Assembly: GCF_009712425.2 (NCBI RefSeq)
Contig: NZ_VCJR02000005.1
Location: forward strand, 59,759-123,758
From: Aquisalinus luteolus
Lineage (GTDB): Bacteria > Pseudomonadota > Alphaproteobacteria > Caulobacterales > Parvularculaceae
Length of the DNA stretch: 64,000 nucleotides
Reading direction: 5' to 3'
Part shown: positions 55,078 to 63,939 of the stretch, piece by piece
Layout of the letters: each line of letters opens with the position of its first letter
Position numbering within the stretch: the first letter of the stretch is position 1
Translations under genes and position numbers: made by a program
The notes under the pieces: generated by a model
The model's database searches: none
Told to the model about the DNA's origin: nothing
Seen by the model: the letters and a program-made list of their open reading frames with translations, nothing else

Positions 55078-55755
55078 TTACTCCTTGTCAGCTGCTCGTT
55101 GATCGACTTTCGCGCGCGGCGGCTTGCCGGCAACGAGTTCCTGTGCCTGCTCGACCCACTCGTCGCGTGTCGGGCGGCCGCCGAGGGACAGTTCTTCGTC
55201 CATCTTGGCGACAGCGGCGTCATCCATCTCGGCGATCTGCTTCAGCGAGGTGATGCCGTAGCCGGTGAGCTTTTCTTTCAGTTTCGGGCCGACGCCACCG
55301 ATCAGGGCGATATCGTCCTTGAAGTCAGCCGCTTCGGTTGCGACTGCCGGTGTCTCGGCGACGTCCTTCGGCGTGTTGTCCGCTTTAGGGGCCGCTTTCT
55401 TTGCTGCCGGTTTGGAGGCAGCTTTTTTAGCCGGCTTGGCGCCATCGGTCAGGATGTCGGTGATGCGCAGGACCGTCAGGTGCTGGCGGTGACCGGCCTT
55501 GCGGCGATAGTTCTGGCGGCGGCGTTTCTTGAAGACGGTGATCTTCTTGGAACGCGCCTGCTCCAGGATTTCAGCGGCGACGGAAGCGCCATCGACTTTC
55601 GGGACACCGACTTTCACGTCAGAGCCGTTGCCGACCATGATAACTTCTTCGAGGGTGATTGTGTCACCGGCGTCGCCGTCGAGGCGCTCTACCTTGATCA
55701 CATCATTCTGGGCAACGCGATACTGCTTGCCCCCTGTCTTTACGACTGCGTACAT
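55078..55755 (-). CDS. rplU: 50S ribosomal protein L21 with C-terminal helix-hairpin-helix extension
   Basis: A 225-residue protein: residues 1-105 are L21 ([25 protein letters not shown], ending [14 protein letters not shown]). A low-complexity Lys/Ala-rich linker follows ([18 protein letters not shown]), then a helix-hairpin-helix-like domain from about residue 147 ([31 protein letters not shown]). L21 alone is ~103 residues, so the C-terminal half is an addition found in part of the alphaproteobacteria. The start at 55755 is the family start; 55770 is an alternative. It heads the rplU-rpmA operon; nothing else is evident in the 222 nt upstream. Confidence 0.95.
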   Translation of the reverse strand: MYAVVKTGGKQYRVAQNDVIKVERLDGDAGDTITLEEVIMVGNGSDVKVGVPKVDGASVAAEILEQARSKKITVFKKRRRQNYRRKAGHRQHLTVLRITDILTDGAKPAKKAASKPAAKKAAPKADNTPKDVAETPAVATEAADFKDDIALIGGVGPKLKEKLTGYGITSLKQIAEMDDAAVAKMDEELSLGGRPTRDEWVEQAQELVAGKPPRAKVDQRAADKE

Positions 55756-55942
55756 CTTCCGACCTTTCAAATGCCCTGCAATTCCGGGCGGTTAATAAAG
55801 AGAAGTCCTTTTTCATCCGCCGGACTGCTGCCAGCGTTGTTTGCCGCACCCTTCACGGAATACGCCAAAAGAGGCGGCGTCATACGAGAATAAACCGAGG
55901 CCGTCAATACTCTCGGGCCTACAAAAAGCCCGTAAACACAAG

Positions 55943-55967
55943 AAAGGCCGGGGGTTGCCCGGCCTTT
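55943..55967 (-). terminator. Rho-independent terminator after the metalloprotease gene
   Basis: AAAGGCCGGG / CCCGGCCTTT, perfect 10-bp stem, 5-nt loop, followed on the minus strand by CTTGTGTTT, just past the stop at 55993. Confidence 0.8.
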
Positions 55968-55992
55968 CCTCTCTTCAGGCTCTAGCGAGCCA

Positions 55993-58605
55993 TCAGATCT
56001 TTTCCATCACTGGCGCAATGATCGCCTTGATGTGCTCGCGGTGCGCAGCAGAGGCTGCGTCCTGGCCGAAGGCGAACCAGCCGATACGGCCGTTCACATC
56101 CTTGATCGCGGCAAGTGCGGCGGACTGTGCCACCGGACCATACCCGCCATTGCCTACAATGCCGACGAGGCGTTTTGTATATTCGACCTGCAGGTTCTGG
56201 CGGAAGGTGTTCGGCTTACCGGTCAGATCGCCGCCATAGATCGCGTCATTGAGGTCGAGCAGCATCTCCGCCGGCTTGTACTCGCCGCCATATAGCTGGT
56301 AGTTGGTCATCCGGTCGAGCACATTGGCGCTCATCAGGTGGTTCAGCACACCCGACTGGATCGACAGGGCACGCTCATGAACTTTGGGATCCTCGGTGTC
56401 GCCGAAGAAGTTGAACCCGCGGCGCTGCGGCTGCAGGCTGGCAACGAGGTCAGCCGGCACGTCGAATGCGTCCGCGGCGAAGATCTCGTCTTTCAGCAGC
56501 TTCATTGCTGCCTTCTGATAGTCCTTCGGCACCGGCGTATAGCTCTGCGTCTCGCCGTCCTGACCGATCGCGGCCCGCTCGACATAGACACCACCGATAT
56601 AACGCGACACGGCACTGCCCATGCCTGCCTGGTTGGAGGTCAGGATCAGATACGCGTTGCGCAGTGCTTCCCAGCTGTCGCCCTCATTGGAGTATTTCTC
56701 CTTCAGGCCCGGCATTAGCGACTGGACGAGATCGATACGATCCCTGCCATAGGTCACCATGTCGGAGGACATGTCACCGATCATCACGCGCGGGTCGATA
56801 CCGCCGCCACCGGCAGAGCGCATGTCGTCGGCATCGTTGCCGAAGGCATACCCATGCTCTGTCGACTTGGACAGCAGCTCGGCGCGCACGCCGGCATCAT
56901 CGACATCCGGCGAATAGCCGAAGGTGATCGCCCAGTTGTCATAGGGTCCTGGACGACGGTTGGCATAGTCGCCCTGGGTCATGCCCTGCGGGGCGACGTT
57001 CAGCGCCGGATAGTCCATGACGGAGCCCGCAATGATGCCCTGCGTCAGCTCCTTGTCGTGGACTTCCACCGCATCCCACATGATGGAGGCCTTCATGTTG
57101 TGGTTAAGGCCCAGCGTGTGACCCAGCTCGTGCAGGATCAGGTAGTACAGCCCGTCCTCGACCAGCTGGCTGATTTCTTCATCGCTTGCGCCGGCCTGCA
57201 TCGCTGCCGTTCTGGCAACCATCAGGTCCTGCTGCAGGCGGATGCCGGCATTGCACAGGCCCTTGCCCTTGTCATGGGCATGGTTGAGGGCTTCAAGGGC
57301 CTCCTGTGACGCTGCGCCGTCCTCGGGGAACAGCTCCGTATACGTGATACGGTTGGTCAGGAAGACATACTCAAGCATGATGTCGGCACCGATAATCTCA
57401 CCGGTGCGCGGATTGGTGAAGCTAGGGCCATAGCCACCGAATGGCGGGTTGGGCGAGGATGTCCAGCGCAGGACGTTGTAGCGGATATCGCCTGCATCCC
57501 ACTCGGCATCGTCAGGCTGTACCTTCACTTCCATCGCGTTGGAGAAGCCGGCCGCCTCGAAAGACTCGTTCCAGGCCAGCGCCGCATCGCGGATGATGTC
57601 GCGATACTCGACCGGGGTCGTGTTCTCGATCCACCAGGTGATCGGCTCGACCGGGTCGGACACGGCAGCGCTCGGGTCCTGCTTGACCAGGCGCCAGCGG
57701 TTGATCATGTCGCGATAGGGGGTCGCATCCGGCGAGGTCAGGTCGGTAACCTGATCGAAGAAATAGCCGACGCGGTAATCGTCGAAGCGCGGCGTGAATT
57801 CTTCCTCCGGCATGGCGATCAGCGAATGCTGCATGCGGATGGTGACGGAACGCGCATCGGTCACATCAGCCCCGCCATAATTGGTCGGGCGCGGCAGGTC
57901 GAAGACATAGCTGACGATGACGTCGGTGTTTTCCGGATAGTTGCGGACGTCCTCGTAATGGGTCTTGGAGCCGGACAGCTCGCCGATACGGAAATCCGTC
58001 GGCTGATCATTCGGTCCGGAAGAGGCTTTCACCTGGTGCAGGTTCTCGGTCAGGAACAGGTCGTTCGCCTTGATCAGGTAACGGGTCGGCGTTGCTTCCT
58101 CGCCGTCACCCGAGCCGGCGGTCTCGCCCTCGATCTTCACATTGGCGAGGATCGCATCGGAGATGTTGGCCTCGGATGCACGCGACAGGGCATTGTCTTC
58201 GTCGAAATAGAAGGCCGTGTTGACCTCTACAACGTCGATCGTGCCATAACGCTTTTCAAAGGAGATGACGCGCTGGTCGCGGTAATTGCCCCGGAAGTGG
58301 CCCGCACCCAGAACACCGTTCTCGGTATAGGAGAAGGCAATGAATTCCTCGCCCAGCTGGTCCTCGGTGATCTCCATGTAGAGATCGCCGTTTTCCGGGT
58401 CCTGCCACATCGGGAACAGGCCATCGAGCTCTTCATAGTCTTCGACCACATCGGCGATGGTCTTTTCTTCATCCTCGTCTTCATCATCCTGCGCAAAGGA
58501 CGGCTGGACGGTCATCACGGTTGCCAGCGCCGCCACGCTGGTAAAGCTGGCAACGCCAGCCAGCAGCGCATAGAACGGCTGCGCGAGCAAAGAATTCCTG
58601 GTCAT
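55993..58605 (-). CDS. Secreted zinc metalloprotease (DUF5117/DUF4953-like)
   Basis: An 870-residue exported protein with signal peptide (about 1-38, SFAQDDEDEDEE after the cleavage). The metzincin-like motif HELGHTLGLNHN (near residue 490) provides the zinc His residues and catalytic Glu; a following Met in AGSVMDYPALNVAPQG (near 520) can form the Met-turn. The N-terminal ~400 residues are beta-rich (DUF5117-like). Such proteins are found in marine and host-associated Bacteroidetes and alphaproteobacteria. It stands alone with a terminator; its targets are unknown. Confidence 0.88.
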   Translation of the reverse strand: MTRNSLLAQPFYALLAGVASFTSVAALATVMTVQPSFAQDDEDEDEEKTIADVVEDYEELDGLFPMWQDPENGDLYMEITEDQLGEEFIAFSYTENGVLGAGHFRGNYRDQRVISFEKRYGTIDVVEVNTAFYFDEDNALSRASEANISDAILANVKIEGETAGSGDGEEATPTRYLIKANDLFLTENLHQVKASSGPNDQPTDFRIGELSGSKTHYEDVRNYPENTDVIVSYVFDLPRPTNYGGADVTDARSVTIRMQHSLIAMPEEEFTPRFDDYRVGYFFDQVTDLTSPDATPYRDMINRWRLVKQDPSAAVSDPVEPITWWIENTTPVEYRDIIRDAALAWNESFEAAGFSNAMEVKVQPDDAEWDAGDIRYNVLRWTSSPNPPFGGYGPSFTNPRTGEIIGADIMLEYVFLTNRITYTELFPEDGAASQEALEALNHAHDKGKGLCNAGIRLQQDLMVARTAAMQAGASDEEISQLVEDGLYYLILHELGHTLGLNHNMKASIMWDAVEVHDKELTQGIIAGSVMDYPALNVAPQGMTQGDYANRRPGPYDNWAITFGYSPDVDDAGVRAELLSKSTEHGYAFGNDADDMRSAGGGGIDPRVMIGDMSSDMVTYGRDRIDLVQSLMPGLKEKYSNEGDSWEALRNAYLILTSNQAGMGSAVSRYIGGVYVERAAIGQDGETQSYTPVPKDYQKAAMKLLKDEIFAADAFDVPADLVASLQPQRRGFNFFGDTEDPKVHERALSIQSGVLNHLMSANVLDRMTNYQLYGGEYKPAEMLLDLNDAIYGGDLTGKPNTFRQNLQVEYTKRLVGIVGNGGYGPVAQSAALAAIKDVNGRIGWFAFGQDAASAAHREHIKAIIAPVMEKI

Positions 58606-58897
58606 AAACTGCCCCTCTTACTGATTGCAGACGAAAGAATTGCACGGGAATCAAAGGCCTGACAAGCGTTTGCGCCGCCAACTAAATAAATCGTATCAAA
58701 CGCGAGAAGATTCCCAAGATTGCCTTCCGGTTGGAGCTTTTCACCAAAAACACCAGCAGTTCCGGAACGCGGGAGACCCGTGACATCTCGCTCTGGCACG
58801 ACTTTTGGATCTCGTTAATGCGTTTGGTTGACACCGGACCTGAAACCGAGAAGCTAGTCCCCTTACCTGAAAGTGCGAATTGGGGAGCGTACATAGA

Positions 58898-59587
58898 GTG
58901 AAGCCACAGCCTGTCTTGATACTGGGTATGCACCGGTCTGGCACGTCATGTCTTGCCGGTTCGCTGGAGCAGGCTGGCCTGTTCCTCGGCGAGGTGAACA
59001 CCGCTGCGCCATTCAATCGCAAGGGCAATCGGGAAAACCTGTCCCTGATGAAGCTTCACGACCGCGTCCTCGCCGACAATGATGCCGCCTGGGACAATCC
59101 GCCCGAGGGCGAGATTACCTGGACATCCGGGCAGCTGGACGACCTGCGCACGGCGATCGAACCTTATGAGGACAAGCCGGTCTGGGGCGCGAAAGATCCG
59201 CGTGCGCTGTTCCTGCTCGACGGATGGCTGGCGGAAACAGCGCCGCGCTTCGTCGGCACCTTCCGGCACCCGGCTGCCGTCGTCGCCTCGCTCTGCCACC
59301 GGGCGAAAAAATGGAAGAAAGAGATGTCGTCCGATCACGCCCTGTCCCTGTGGCAGGCCTATAACGAGCGGCTGATAGCCCGCCATGACGCGAGCCCTTT
59401 CCCGATCCTGCGCTACGGCACCCCGGACTATGCCGACAGGCTTGCCGGCATCATCGAGACCCTCGGCCTCGACACCAGCGCCCGGATCGATTTTTTCGAA
59501 GACGGGCTGATGACCCATCAGGCAGAAGATGACGTGCCGGCCTCAGCCAGGCCCTTGTGGGACAGATTGTGTGATGCCGCAGGATAA
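58898..59587 (+). CDS. Sulfotransferase-like protein
   Basis: A 229-residue cytosolic protein with an N-terminal P-loop VLILGMHRSGTSCLAGSL (residues 6-22), the 5'-phosphosulfate-binding shape of PAPS-dependent sulfotransferases, and GTFRHPAAVVASLCHRAKKW, the 3'-phosphate-binding Arg/Ser region. It would sulfate a glycan or small acceptor; PAP by-product is degraded by CysQ. The start at GTG 58898 has GGGGAG 10 nt upstream; TTG 58880 is an alternative. A glycosyltransferase gene starts inside its last codons (14-nt overlap). Confidence 0.8.
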   Translation: MKPQPVLILGMHRSGTSCLAGSLEQAGLFLGEVNTAAPFNRKGNRENLSLMKLHDRVLADNDAAWDNPPEGEITWTSGQLDDLRTAIEPYEDKPVWGAKDPRALFLLDGWLAETAPRFVGTFRHPAAVVASLCHRAKKWKKEMSSDHALSLWQAYNERLIARHDASPFPILRYGTPDYADRLAGIIETLGLDTSARIDFFEDGLMTHQAEDDVPASARPLWDRLCDAAG

Positions 59588-60539
59588 GCCCCTTATCTCG
59601 ATAGTCATCGTTGCCTACGACATGGCCCGGGAAATTCCGCGAACGGTCGCTTCCTTCCTGCCGCCATACCAGATCTGTGTCAGCGCGACCGACATCGAGA
59701 TCATCGTCGTGGAGAACGGATCGCCATCGCCGGTGGCTCAGGAGACGATTGCAGGCTGGCCCGCCAATGTACGCTACATGATGGCCGACCCGGTCACGAC
59801 CACGCCCGCCACCGCCCTCAACCAGGGCATTGCCGCTGCAAGGGGCGACTATATCTGCGCGGTCATCGATGGCGCGCGCATGGCCTCGCCCGGCCTGCTG
59901 AAATACACGATGCAGGCGACCGGTCTTGCCGCCGAACCCGCGGTCGCAACTGTCGGCTGCCATATCGGCTACAAGCTTCAGGCTGTCGCGGTGAAGGAAG
60001 GCTATTGCCAGGCCATCGAGGACGAGATGCTGGCCGCCATAGACTGGCAGAACAATGGCTATGACCTGTTCAACATTTCCTGCTTCGGCGGCTCGGCGCC
60101 CAGTGGCTGGCTCGGCAACCTGGCCGAAAGCAATGCCATCACGCTCAGCCGCAGGATGATGGCAGAGCTGGGGGGATTCGATGAACGCTTTGACATTCCC
60201 GGCGGCGGGATCGTCAATCTCGATTTCTTCCGCCGTGCCGTCGAACATCCGGACACGACCTATATGCTGGTGATGGGTGAAGCCACGTTCCACCAGTATC
60301 ATGGCGGCGTCACCACCTCCCGGCCCGTCGCCAGGGCGGATGCCGAAACCCCCGGCCTGTCGACATGGCAGCGCTATGCAAGGCAATATCGCCAGATCAC
60401 CGGCAAGGCCTGGGCCGTACCCACCGTAGAGCCGGTCATGATCGGCGGCTTCACCCCCCAGGGCCGCAAGGCCCTGCAACGCGCGGCGACAGAGTTCCTC
60501 GCCCGCCAGAAGGACAAGACTGCCGCTGCCTCGACTTGA
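59574..60539 (+). CDS. Glycosyltransferase family 2
   Basis: A 321-residue GT-A glycosyltransferase: ISIVIVAYDMAREIPRTV (residues 8-25) and GDYICAVIDGARMASPGL (with a D-G-A substitution of the usual DXD metal motif). Translation-coupled to the sulfotransferase-like gene (overlap 14 nt), so both may act on the same glycan, for example by glycosylating and sulfating a surface sugar. The end of the tRNA-Ser-anchored recombinase frame overlaps it antisense (60374-60539). The start at 59574 avoids a longer overlap with the upstream gene. Confidence 0.88.
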   Translation: MPQDKPLISIVIVAYDMAREIPRTVASFLPPYQICVSATDIEIIVVENGSPSPVAQETIAGWPANVRYMMADPVTTTPATALNQGIAAARGDYICAVIDGARMASPGLLKYTMQATGLAAEPAVATVGCHIGYKLQAVAVKEGYCQAIEDEMLAAIDWQNNGYDLFNISCFGGSAPSGWLGNLAESNAITLSRRMMAELGGFDERFDIPGGGIVNLDFFRRAVEHPDTTYMLVMGEATFHQYHGGVTTSRPVARADAETPGLSTWQRYARQYRQITGKAWAVPTVEPVMIGGFTPQGRKALQRAATEFLARQKDKTAAAST

Positions 60540-62236
60540 CCGGACAAGAATGCCATCCCCCTCACATACCCTCTTGCAATAACTGCTTTCAAAAGATAAT
60601 ACCTGCCTTCCCCGCGGAGAGGTGCCGGAGTGGTCGAACGGGGCGGTCTCGAAAACCGTTGTGCGGGCAACCGTACCGAGGGTTCGAATCCCTCTCTCTC
60701 CGCCATCTCGCCTTGTGGCACAGCAAGATTGTTTAAAGCCCTGAATGGGTAAGAAATTGCTGGAGTTCGAAACCCGGTTTTCCGGCAATATTGAAGTTTC
60801 TCGGTAAAGGCCAGTTTCAGGACCGTGTGGCGGTGTGCCGGATGGCCTGTATTCCAGAGCGCAAGCGGGTTCGACAGGAACCGCATGGCCAGTTCGAATA
60901 CATCCTCGAAAGCGTGCGCTGGGCGGCCCTGATTTTCGAGCTTTTCGATCATTATCAGCTTATCTTTTTCCAGCGATGCAATGCGCTTTTCGTAGGCGGC
61001 CACCACACTGTGGTTTTCCGCGACAACAATGCGGTCGAGGAAGTTCTCGATCTGGCCTTCAACGTCCTTGATCTGCTTTTGCAGGGTGCGGCGTTGCTCT
61101 TCACCCTGAGCTAACTGGTAATCCCACATCTTACTAAACATCGCCCGAACAACGGTGACCATTTGTTCAACTGGCTGGAGTTGGCCCAATAATTTTTCGA
61201 AAGCGCCTTCCAATTCATCGCGGCGGATAGATTTGCGATATGACGCGCAGCCCTTCAGGAAGCACATGTAATAAGGATGCTTCTTCCCTGACTTGCTCTT
61301 GGACCAGCAGGCAGTCATGGCGTGACCGCATTCGGCGCAGGCGACCGTGCCGCGTAAAATGAAGTCATGATTAAGGTTGGCGCGAACTGGTGCGTACGCA
61401 CCTTCTTTTAGGCGCTTCTGGATACGCTCGAACGTCTCGAACGAGATCAGCCCTTCATGCTGTCCCTTGCGAAGCGTGACGCCCCAATCTTCCTTCTCGA
61501 CCATCCCGGCATAAAGCGGCTTGGTTAGAATGTCGGTGACAAGCTGGTTGCGAACCTCGCCCTTTTTGTTTTTCGGAAAGGCGGGCTGGCTTTCGAAGAA
61601 GCGTTTGACCTCAACCTGTAGCTGGAAGCGCCCGGCGGCATAGCCTTCAAGGCCTTCCTGAATGATTGAGGCCAGCGGTTCATCGCGCACCAGCATCTTG
61701 CCCCGGCCCGGCACTTTCTCGAAGCGATAGCCCATGCAACCGATAAAGGTCCAATAGCCATTCATGAGACGCGCGCGCATGCGGTTCTTGGTTTGCTCTG
61801 CATTCTTCTGGCGCTGGTGCTGTGAGACGGAAGCCAAGAGATTTTCGATCAGGCGCGAGTCGCTATCCTCGCCGAACTCGATGGACGGGCTTTCCAGTCG
61901 ACCGCCGCTAGACGCAATCGCATCGCGCAGATCGAGGTGGACGCGGATATCGCGCGATAGGCGGGAGATATCGTCAATCAGGACGACATAGCTTGCCGTC
62001 TTCTGGTTCGCCTTCATGAAGGCAAGCATGGATTGAATGCCGGGGCGCTGCAGCGTGCCGCCGGAAACGGCCTTGTCGAAGAAGACGTCTTCGACCTCAT
62101 AGCCCTTCATCTTGGCAAACTCGCGGCAGCGGGTTTCTTGGCTGGCGAGGCCATGACCTTTTTTAAGCTGCGCGACGGAAGATATACGGGCGTAAATCAG
62201 CGCCTTGGTTTTGGTGATGGTTTCAGCGTGTGTCAT
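60374..62236 (-). CDS. Large serine recombinase of the element, frame running through tRNA-Ser
   Basis: A 620-residue frame. The N-terminal resolvase domain has the catalytic YARISSVAQ (Ser19) and DDISRLSRDIRVHLDLRDAI-type active-site Arg; then a recombinase domain (about 170-290), a zinc ribbon with two Cys pairs (CAECGHAM...CFLKGC, about 300-330), and a coiled coil (about 385-430), as in large serine integrases. The core ends near residue 505 (FRALNNLAVPQGE); residues ~511-540 are antisense to tRNA-Ser and 541-620 run antisense into the glycosyltransferase gene. The latter tail is probably not functional. It overlaps the upstream gene by 4 nt (ATGA). Confidence 0.9.
   Translation of the reverse strand: MTHAETITKTKALIYARISSVAQLKKGHGLASQETRCREFAKMKGYEVEDVFFDKAVSGGTLQRPGIQSMLAFMKANQKTASYVVLIDDISRLSRDIRVHLDLRDAIASSGGRLESPSIEFGEDSDSRLIENLLASVSQHQRQKNAEQTKNRMRARLMNGYWTFIGCMGYRFEKVPGRGKMLVRDEPLASIIQEGLEGYAAGRFQLQVEVKRFFESQPAFPKNKKGEVRNQLVTDILTKPLYAGMVEKEDWGVTLRKGQHEGLISFETFERIQKRLKEGAYAPVRANLNHDFILRGTVACAECGHAMTACWSKSKSGKKHPYYMCFLKGCASYRKSIRRDELEGAFEKLLGQLQPVEQMVTVVRAMFSKMWDYQLAQGEEQRRTLQKQIKDVEGQIENFLDRIVVAENHSVVAAYEKRIASLEKDKLIMIEKLENQGRPAHAFEDVFELAMRFLSNPLALWNTGHPAHRHTVLKLAFTEKLQYCRKTGFRTPAISYPFRALNNLAVPQGEMAEREGFEPSVRLPAQRFSRPPRSTTPAPLRGEGRYYLLKAVIARGYVRGMAFLSGQVEAAAVLSFWRARNSVAARCRALRPWGVKPPIMTGSTVGTAQALPVIWRYCLA
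60616..60705 (+). tRNA. tRNA-Ser (anticodon CGA)
   Basis: A 90-nt class II tRNA with CCA: acceptor GGAGAGG / TCTCTCC (one G-T pair), anticodon loop CTCGAAA (CGA), long variable arm GTGCGGGCAACCGTAC, T-arm GAGGGTTCGAATCCCTC. A recombinase frame begins on the other strand beyond its 3' end, so this is the likely attachment gene of an element. Confidence 0.96.
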
Positions 62237-62583
62237 GACTCCCCCTTCTCTCCGGCAGGCTCCTCATTGGACGGCCCGGAACGGTCGTTAATCGGTGTAC
62301 GGTTGGATGTGGACAAGCATAGCACATCGCTGATGGAAAAGAGCAGAGAATCTTCATTCTTTACCGCATTTTCATTAGGATTTTGCTGGTGTTGCTGCAT
62401 AGGGTGCAGGCCAAAGCCTAGCTCGACGAAGGCCAGCAATACGTTGCCGAGAGTTCGAACAAATTCCTCTTTGGCCTCAGGCGAAATGTCCAGATCATCC
62501 AGCTCGGCGATCAGCTCTTCCATATCGGGTTTAACAGGGGTCGGTGCGTGGTCCGTTTCTGGCGAACCGCAATCAGGCGGCAT
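62233..62583 (-). CDS. Small hypothetical protein upstream of the recombinase
   Basis: A 116-residue, acidic protein of unknown function with ELIAELDDLDISPEAKEEFVRTLGNVLLAF (helical) and a Gln/His-rich stretch. Its stop overlaps the recombinase start, so it is co-transcribed with it; it may modulate the recombinase. Upstream sequence holds AAAGGAG and an attenuator-like hairpin. No family recognised. Confidence 0.65.
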   Translation of the reverse strand: MPPDCGSPETDHAPTPVKPDMEELIAELDDLDISPEAKEEFVRTLGNVLLAFVELGFGLHPMQQHQQNPNENAVKNEDSLLFSISDVLCLSTSNRTPINDRSGPSNEEPAGEKGES

Positions 62584-62630
62584 GGCGTCTCCTTTGTTGG
62601 TGTGGGTAGTACCTTTCTAGCGCAAACAAA

Positions 62631-62659
62631 AAACCCCGCCGGGGGAATTGGCAGGGTTT
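62631..62659 (-). promoter_or_regulatory. Attenuator-like hairpin in the leader of the recombinase operon
   Basis: AAACCCTGCC / GGCGGGGTTT (minus strand, one G-T pair) followed by TTTTTTG has terminator shape, but lies upstream of the first gene (62583), not after one. Transcription from the right would meet it before the coding region. Confidence 0.55.
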
Positions 62660-62817
62660 CGTATCATTCGATGGCTGCGAATTGCGGGCGCATTAATAGG
62701 TATTCTGTCCTAATTGAAACATGAAATTCCGAATTTGTCGATGTTTTTGTTTGTGTACGGTTCTTTCTGACATCGTCTATCTGGATCAAAGCCGACACTG
62801 TGTGGTAGCATCCACCC

Positions 62818-63033
62818 ATGAGTGAAACCTATTTGAACGGCAAAATCACTGTGTCTTCGCTGACTGCGCCGACCGAGGAAGATATCCGCCAGATTGAGGC
62901 ACTATCGCCTGACGAGCGGCTGGAATTGATGCGTGAAGCCATCAAACAAGGCATCGAGAGCGGCGTTTCCAAGCGCAGCATGGAAGAAATTCGCCAAGCG
63001 GCGCGTGCCAAGGCCCTTGGTCGATCCGGCTAA
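62818..63033 (+). CDS. Small hypothetical protein in the element
   Basis: A 71-residue, helical and charged protein (EEDIRQIEALSPDERLELMREAIKQGIESGVS, KRSMEEIRQAARAKAL). No ribosome-binding site is evident; the TA pair starts 52 nt after its stop. It resembles short antitoxin-like or regulator fragments but I recognise no family. A competing minus frame in the same area lacks structure. Moderate confidence that it is a gene. Confidence 0.5.
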   Translation: MSETYLNGKITVSSLTAPTEEDIRQIEALSPDERLELMREAIKQGIESGVSKRSMEEIRQAARAKALGRSG

Positions 63034-63084
63034 CCGTTTTGCTATTTCATTGATTCAGCGCGTTGGAAGATGGTATTATAAACT

Positions 63085-63363
63085 ATGAGCACCGAGAAAA
63101 CAGACACACTCCAGATCGACCATGACCTGCAGGTCCGCCTGCTGGCAATTGCCGAGCGCACCGGGCATTCCGTGCCGGAGCTGGCCGAAACGGTGCTGCG
63201 TTCTTACGCCGACGATGCCGAGCGCGAACAGGCCGAATTCGCCGAGGATGAAAGCCGCTGGCAGCGCTATCTGGAAACGGGCAGCGCCATTCCCTTCGAT
63301 TCGATCAAGGGCAAGCTGCACCGCCTCGCGGCAGAGGCTGCCCGCCGGGCCGATCCTCAATGA
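63085..63363 (+). CDS. ParD/CopG-like antitoxin
   Basis: A 92-residue protein: N-terminal LQIDHDLQVRLLAIAERTGHSVPELAETVLRSYADDAE is a ribbon-helix-helix-like stretch (beta-strand, then two helices), with a C-terminal helical region (ESRWQRYLETGS) that can cover the toxin. It is followed by a ParE-like toxin gene with a 4-nt ATGA overlap, the classical antitoxin-toxin order. It is expected to autoregulate the pair. Confidence 0.82.
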   Translation: MSTEKTDTLQIDHDLQVRLLAIAERTGHSVPELAETVLRSYADDAEREQAEFAEDESRWQRYLETGSAIPFDSIKGKLHRLAAEAARRADPQ

Positions 63364-63650
63364 AATATGTCTTGCTGCCGGAGGCAGAGGACGACATTGA
63401 TCGGCTCTATAATTTCCTAGTCGAGAAAAACCCGCTCGCCGCTCAAAAGGCCATGCTCGCCATTGATGAGGGCTTGAGCCTTCTGCAGGACAATCCGCAT
63501 TTCGGAACGGCGATGCAGAATCACAAACCGTACCGACAGCTCTTTGTGCCGTTCGGCAAGAGCGTCTATGTCCTGCGCTATCGCATCTATGAGGAAGCCG
63601 AAACGCTGGTTGTGGTTCGCATCTGGCACGGTAAGGAAGCGCGGGAGTAA
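63360..63650 (+). CDS. RelE/ParE-family toxin
   Basis: A 96-residue protein with ParE-like features: VLLPEAEDDIDRLYNFLVEKNPLAA (N-terminal helix), HKPYRQLFVPFGKSVYVLRYRIY and VVVRIWHGKEAR, a common C-terminal ParE ending. ParE proteins inhibit DNA gyrase; RelE-like members cleave mRNA, and sequence alone favours ParE. Translationally coupled to the antitoxin. Likely stabilises the mobile element. Confidence 0.87.
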   Translation: MKYVLLPEAEDDIDRLYNFLVEKNPLAAQKAMLAIDEGLSLLQDNPHFGTAMQNHKPYRQLFVPFGKSVYVLRYRIYEEAETLVVVRIWHGKEARE

Positions 63651-63939
63651 GCACAGTTCTTGAAGCCCTGGCATTGATGCAGGAACGGTTCACACTAAGG
63701 ACAGAATTTATTCGGATTTGCGGGTTTCGTTGATCGCAAGATGTGCGTGGTAATACCACGCCTCTTGGCAAGGGGAACCCGCTGCGCGTCCCCCGTTGCA
63801 TCCCCTCCGGCAATGGTGGCTTTCAGGCATTGAGCCTTCCCGCCACCATACAATCGTATCGCCGATTGATCTCTCGTCAGGGTAATGGCCCCCGACACCC
63901 GCCAATCAGGGGAGCGTTCCAGCTACCCCCGATACCCCC
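63651..63939. other. Non-coding stretch with ash/Icd-like sequence flavour
   Basis: No convincing gene. A plus-strand frame at 63743-63943 contains NGGFQALSLPATIQSYRRLIS, which by memory resembles leader regions of phage-satellite Ash/Icd-like proteins. The opposite-strand frames (63695-63898, 63708-63905) are similarly short. I treat all as unproven. Confidence 0.3.
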
